Part shown: positions 6,094-8,477 of the stretch, in pieces
How positions within the stretch are numbered: the stretch's first letter is position 1
Layout: every line of letters begins with the position of its first letter
From: Paludibacteraceae bacterium
Lineage (GTDB): Bacteria > Bacteroidota > Bacteroidia > Bacteroidales > Paludibacteraceae
Direction of reading: 5' to 3'
NCBI GenBank assembly: GCA_017646225.1
Contig: JAGCMZ010000212.1
Coordinates: 1-8,477 of the forward strand
Length of the DNA: 8,477 nucleotides
Notes under the pieces: model-generated
Told to the model about the DNA's origin: nothing
Database searches by the model: none
The model's input: the letters and a program-made list of their open reading frames with translations, nothing else
Translations under genes and position numbers: made by a program

Positions 6094-6642
6094 ATGAAGA
6101 AAGAAAACAAACCTGCTGAAGAACAAGAAGTAAAGAACGTAGAAAACACAGCAGAAGAAACTCAGGCAACCGAAACCACAGAAACAACTGCAGAACAAAC
6201 TGCAGCAGAAGATTTGGCGGACAAAATTTTAAAATTGAACGACCAACACTTGCGTTTAATGGCTGAGTTTGAGAACTATAAAAAACGTACCTTAAAAGAA
6301 CGCGCCGACCTTATCAAATACAGCGGCGAGCGTGTTTTTGTAGATATGTTGCCCATTATTGACGATTTTGAACGTGCATTGGCGCATCTACCCGAAGAAG
6401 ATTCGCCTTTGAAAGAAGGCATTATTATGATTCACAACAAGTTTGTGAACTTCTTAAATAGCAACGGTGTAAAAGAAATGGAAACCAAAGATCAAAACTT
6501 TGACATGGATTTACACGAAGCTATCTCGATGTTCCCTGCAGGTGACGAAAGTTTAAAAGGTAAAATCATAGATTGCACCCAAAAAGGTTATACATTTCAC
6601 GACAAAGTGATTCGTTATGCCAAAGTAGTGGTAGCCGAATAG
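6094..6642 (+). CDS. grpE: GrpE, nucleotide exchange factor of DnaK
   Basis: GrpE releases ADP from DnaK, driving the Hsp70 folding cycle in the cytoplasm. This 182-residue protein is of normal length. Residues 1-40 are a Glu/Thr/Ala-rich, probably disordered tail. A long dimerising helix or coiled coil spans about 40-95 and includes the family segment RLMAEFENYKKRT. The C-terminal beta domain ends with the GrpE signature KGYTFHDKVIRYAKVVV (164-180). The ATG at 6094 is preceded by an A/T-rich leader without a Shine-Dalgarno sequence. It is the first gene after the sigma-54-type site and the yidC terminator, and it is followed by dnaJ 12 bases later, so the two form one unit. dnaK is not in the window. 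Identification is secure from sequence and the dnaJ neighbour. Confidence 0.97.
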   Translation: MKKENKPAEEQEVKNVENTAEETQATETTETTAEQTAAEDLADKILKLNDQHLRLMAEFENYKKRTLKERADLIKYSGERVFVDMLPIIDDFERALAHLPEEDSPLKEGIIMIHNKFVNFLNSNGVKEMETKDQNFDMDLHEAISMFPAGDESLKGKIIDCTQKGYTFHDKVIRYAKVVVAE

Positions 6643-6645
6643 GAG
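6641..6645 (+). promoter_or_regulatory. Shine-Dalgarno site of dnaJ
   Basis: AGGAG overlaps the grpE stop codon (TAG at 6640-6642) and lies nine bases before the dnaJ ATG. It is the only clear Shine-Dalgarno sequence ahead of any start in the window; the other starts have A/T-rich leaders, as is usual in Bacteroidetes. It supports the chosen dnaJ start and suggests coupled translation. Confidence 0.65.
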
Positions 6646-6654
6646 AGTAGAACC

Positions 6655-7791
6655 ATGGCAGAAAAAAGAGATTATTACGAAGTGCTTGGCGTAGCCAAAA
6701 CAGCTACTGCCGACGAAATAAAAAAGGCTTACCGTAAGAAAGCCATTCAATATCACCCCGATAAAAATCCAGGAGATAAAAAGGCCGAAGAAATGTTTAA
6801 AGAAGCGGCCGAGGCATACGATGTGTTGAGCGATCCTCAAAAACGCCAACGCTACGACCAATTTGGTCATGCCGGCATGGGCGGTGCATCGGGTGCTGGT
6901 GGTTTTGGAGGCTTTGGTGGCTTTGGCGGAGGTGGCTTCTCTATGGAAGACATCTTTGAACAATTCGGTGACATTTTTGGTGGTCACTTTGGCGGTGGTC
7001 GTAGTCGTTCGGCAGGAACACCACGTGGTACCAACTTGCGCGTAAAAGTAAAACTTACCTTGCAAGAGGTTGCTTCGGGCGTAGAAAAGAAAATAAAAGT
7101 ACGCAAAAAAGTAGTTTGCCCCGATTGTAACGGTACGGGCGCCGAAAGCGCATCGGATTTTGAAACCTGTCCAAACTGTAAAGGTACCGGCAGGGTAGTA
7201 CGTACCGTCAATTCGTTGTTTGGTATGATGCAAACCGAAGCCGTTTGTCCTAACTGCGGTGGTAAAGGTAAAATCATCACCAAAAAGTGTAAAAAATGCC
7301 ATGGCGAGGGTGTGATTGACTCGAACGAAATCATTACACTGAACATTCCTGCTGGTGTACAAGAGGGCATGCAACTGTCCATGCGTGGTTATGGTAACGC
7401 AGCTCCTAACGGCGGTCAAAGTGGTGATTTGCTTATTTTAATTGAAGAAGAACGTCATCCCGATTTAATTAGAGATGGTAACGATATCATATACAACTTG
7501 TTGTTGCCTTTGCCAACCGCTGTATTGGGTGGCTCGGTAGAAATTCCTACCATCGATGGTAAGGTAAAAATTAAAATCGATGCAGGAACCCAACCAGGCA
7601 AAGTGTTGCGCCTACGTGGCAAAGGTTTACCTTCGCTTAATGGTTATGGCAATGGCGATTTGTTGGTAAACATTGGGGTTTACATTCCAGAAAAGTTAAC
7701 ATCGGCCGATAAAGAATTGTTTGAAAAAATGGCTGCAGATTCATCGACTTATCGTCCAACAGATGCAGCAAAACGTAACTTTTTCCAATAA
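6655..7791 (+). CDS. dnaJ: Chaperone protein DnaJ (Hsp40)
   Basis: DnaJ delivers unfolded substrates to DnaK and stimulates its ATPase. All four parts of a class I DnaJ are present in 378 residues, a typical length. The J domain (about 5-70) carries HPD at 34-36. A Gly/Phe-rich region follows (about 72-125, with repeated GGFGG units). The zinc-binding domain has four CxxCxGxG repeats beginning at Cys155, Cys172, Cys198 and Cys212, with all eight cysteines intact. The substrate-binding C-terminal domains fill the rest. The ATG at 6655 gives the standard start [13 protein letters not shown] and is preceded by AGGAG. It is coupled to grpE upstream, and mnmA begins three bases after its stop with no visible terminator, so all three genes probably share a transcript. 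Nothing in the protein is unusual. Confidence 0.98.
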   Translation: MAEKRDYYEVLGVAKTATADEIKKAYRKKAIQYHPDKNPGDKKAEEMFKEAAEAYDVLSDPQKRQRYDQFGHAGMGGASGAGGFGGFGGFGGGGFSMEDIFEQFGDIFGGHFGGGRSRSAGTPRGTNLRVKVKLTLQEVASGVEKKIKVRKKVVCPDCNGTGAESASDFETCPNCKGTGRVVRTVNSLFGMMQTEAVCPNCGGKGKIITKKCKKCHGEGVIDSNEIITLNIPAGVQEGMQLSMRGYGNAAPNGGQSGDLLILIEEERHPDLIRDGNDIIYNLLLPLPTAVLGGSVEIPTIDGKVKIKIDAGTQPGKVLRLRGKGLPSLNGYGNGDLLVNIGVYIPEKLTSADKELFEKMAADSSTYRPTDAAKRNFFQ

Positions 7792-7794
7792 AAA

Positions 7795-8477
7795 ATGAAA
7801 ATAGCGGCTTTGGTTTCGGGCGGAGTTGATAGCTCGGTAGTAGTACATCAACTAAAAGAGCAGGGTTATGATCCTACCATTTTCTACATACGTATTGGTA
7901 TGGAGGATGAGAATGGTTACATGGGTTGTACTGCCGAAGAAGACATTGAAATTACCCAATTTGTGGCCAAAAAATACGGGCTAAAAATGGAGGTGGTTTC
8001 GCTTCAAAAAGAATATTGGGAAAGGGTAGTAGACTATGCCCTCAAAACGGTGCGTAAAGGTTTAACTCCCAACCCCGATGTGATGTGCAACCGACTGATT
8101 AAATTTGGTAGCTTTGTAGAAAAATACGGCTACGAATTTGATAAGATTGCTACAGGACACTATGCGCAAACCTATTTTGAAAACGGAAAATATTACCTAG
8201 GAACAGCGCTAGACCCCATTAAAGACCAAACCGACTTTTTGGCGCAAATTACATACGATCAAGTATCGCGCCTGATGTTCCCCATTGGCCATTTGATGAA
8301 GAGCCAAGTGCGCGAAATTGCTGTTTCTCAAAACTTGCCCAGTGCATCGCGCAAGGATAGCAAAGGTATTTGTTTTTTGGGCAAAATCAACTATAACGAC
8401 TTTATTAAGAAGTACTTAGGCACCCAAGAGGGTAAGATTGTAGAGTTTGAAACGGGCAAAATATTGGGCAAACACAA
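7795..8477 (+). CDS. mnmA: tRNA-specific 2-thiouridylase MnmA, C-terminus off the right edge
   Basis: MnmA activates U34 of tRNA-Lys, -Glu and -Gln with ATP and inserts sulfur to make 2-thiouridine, which improves decoding. The visible 227 residues, about 60% of the usual 350-370, contain the PP-loop ATP site SGGVDSS (8-14), the catalytic Cys98 in TPNPDVMCN, the TGHYA segment (about 122-126) and the second catalytic Cys193 in DSKGICFLG. Both sulfur-relay cysteines are therefore intact. The ATG at 7795 places the PP-loop at the very N-terminus, as expected. No Shine-Dalgarno is present, and the start lies three bases after the dnaJ stop, so it is probably read through from grpE-dnaJ. Some Bacteroides genomes, as I recall, carry more than one mnmA paralogue; which one this is cannot be told here. 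Confidence 0.95.
   Translation, partial: MKIAALVSGGVDSSVVVHQLKEQGYDPTIFYIRIGMEDENGYMGCTAEEDIEITQFVAKKYGLKMEVVSLQKEYWERVVDYALKTVRKGLTPNPDVMCNRLIKFGSFVEKYGYEFDKIATGHYAQTYFENGKYYLGTALDPIKDQTDFLAQITYDQVSRLMFPIGHLMKSQVREIAVSQNLPSASRKDSKGICFLGKINYNDFIKKYLGTQEGKIVEFETGKILGKH

Noticed and set aside
6553..7419. Long minus-strand open frame of 288 codons opposite grpE and dnaJ
   Set aside because: It lies wholly antisense to two certain genes, its composition (runs of Thr, Phe, Cys) mirrors the complement of dnaJ's Gly/Phe and Cys codons, and it has no recognisable domain or promoter.

Overview
The window looks like a chromosomal housekeeping region from a Bacteroidetes bacterium, probably of the order Bacteroidales. 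Four things point there. The gene order pyrG-yidC and the protein sequences are of that type. Promoter-like sites match the phylum's own consensus (TTG, about 20 bases, TAnnTTTG) rather than the E. coli one. Shine-Dalgarno sequences are nearly absent. Lipoprotein and Sec signal peptides indicate a Gram-negative envelope. I cannot name a genus. Genes are tightly packed and no gene-free stretch exceeds 160 bases.

Layout. Positions 1-1117 (minus strand) hold most of a CCA-adding tRNA nucleotidyltransferase; its C-terminus lies off the left edge. An 89-base divergent promoter region follows. A plus-strand unit then runs from about 1207 to 5936: a TPR-type lipoprotein of unknown function, an exported thioredoxin whose signal peptide is encoded inside the lipoprotein gene's 3' end, CTP synthase (pyrG) and the membrane insertase yidC. 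It closes in a 157-base intergenic region (5937-6093) holding a REP-like palindrome, a strong hairpin terminator and promoter sites. A second unit is grpE, dnaJ and the start of mnmA, which runs off the right edge.

How the genes work together. YidC inserts inner-membrane proteins. The thioredoxin and lipoprotein act in the envelope. GrpE and DnaJ are the co-chaperones of DnaK. Cca and MnmA mature or modify tRNA, and PyrG supplies CTP, which Cca also uses.

The main surprise is in PyrG. Its synthetase half has the expected motifs, but the glutamine amidotransferase half has lost its catalytic machinery. The nucleophilic Cys of GICLGMQ is Val384, the triad Glu of FHPE is Gln512, and two further conserved active-site positions differ. 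The reading frame is intact and the rest of the domain is well kept. This suggests a CTP synthase that cannot hydrolyse glutamine and depends on free ammonia or a partner enzyme. The second surprise is a near-perfect sigma-54 (-24/-12) promoter ahead of grpE-dnaJ, overlapped by a possible housekeeping promoter.
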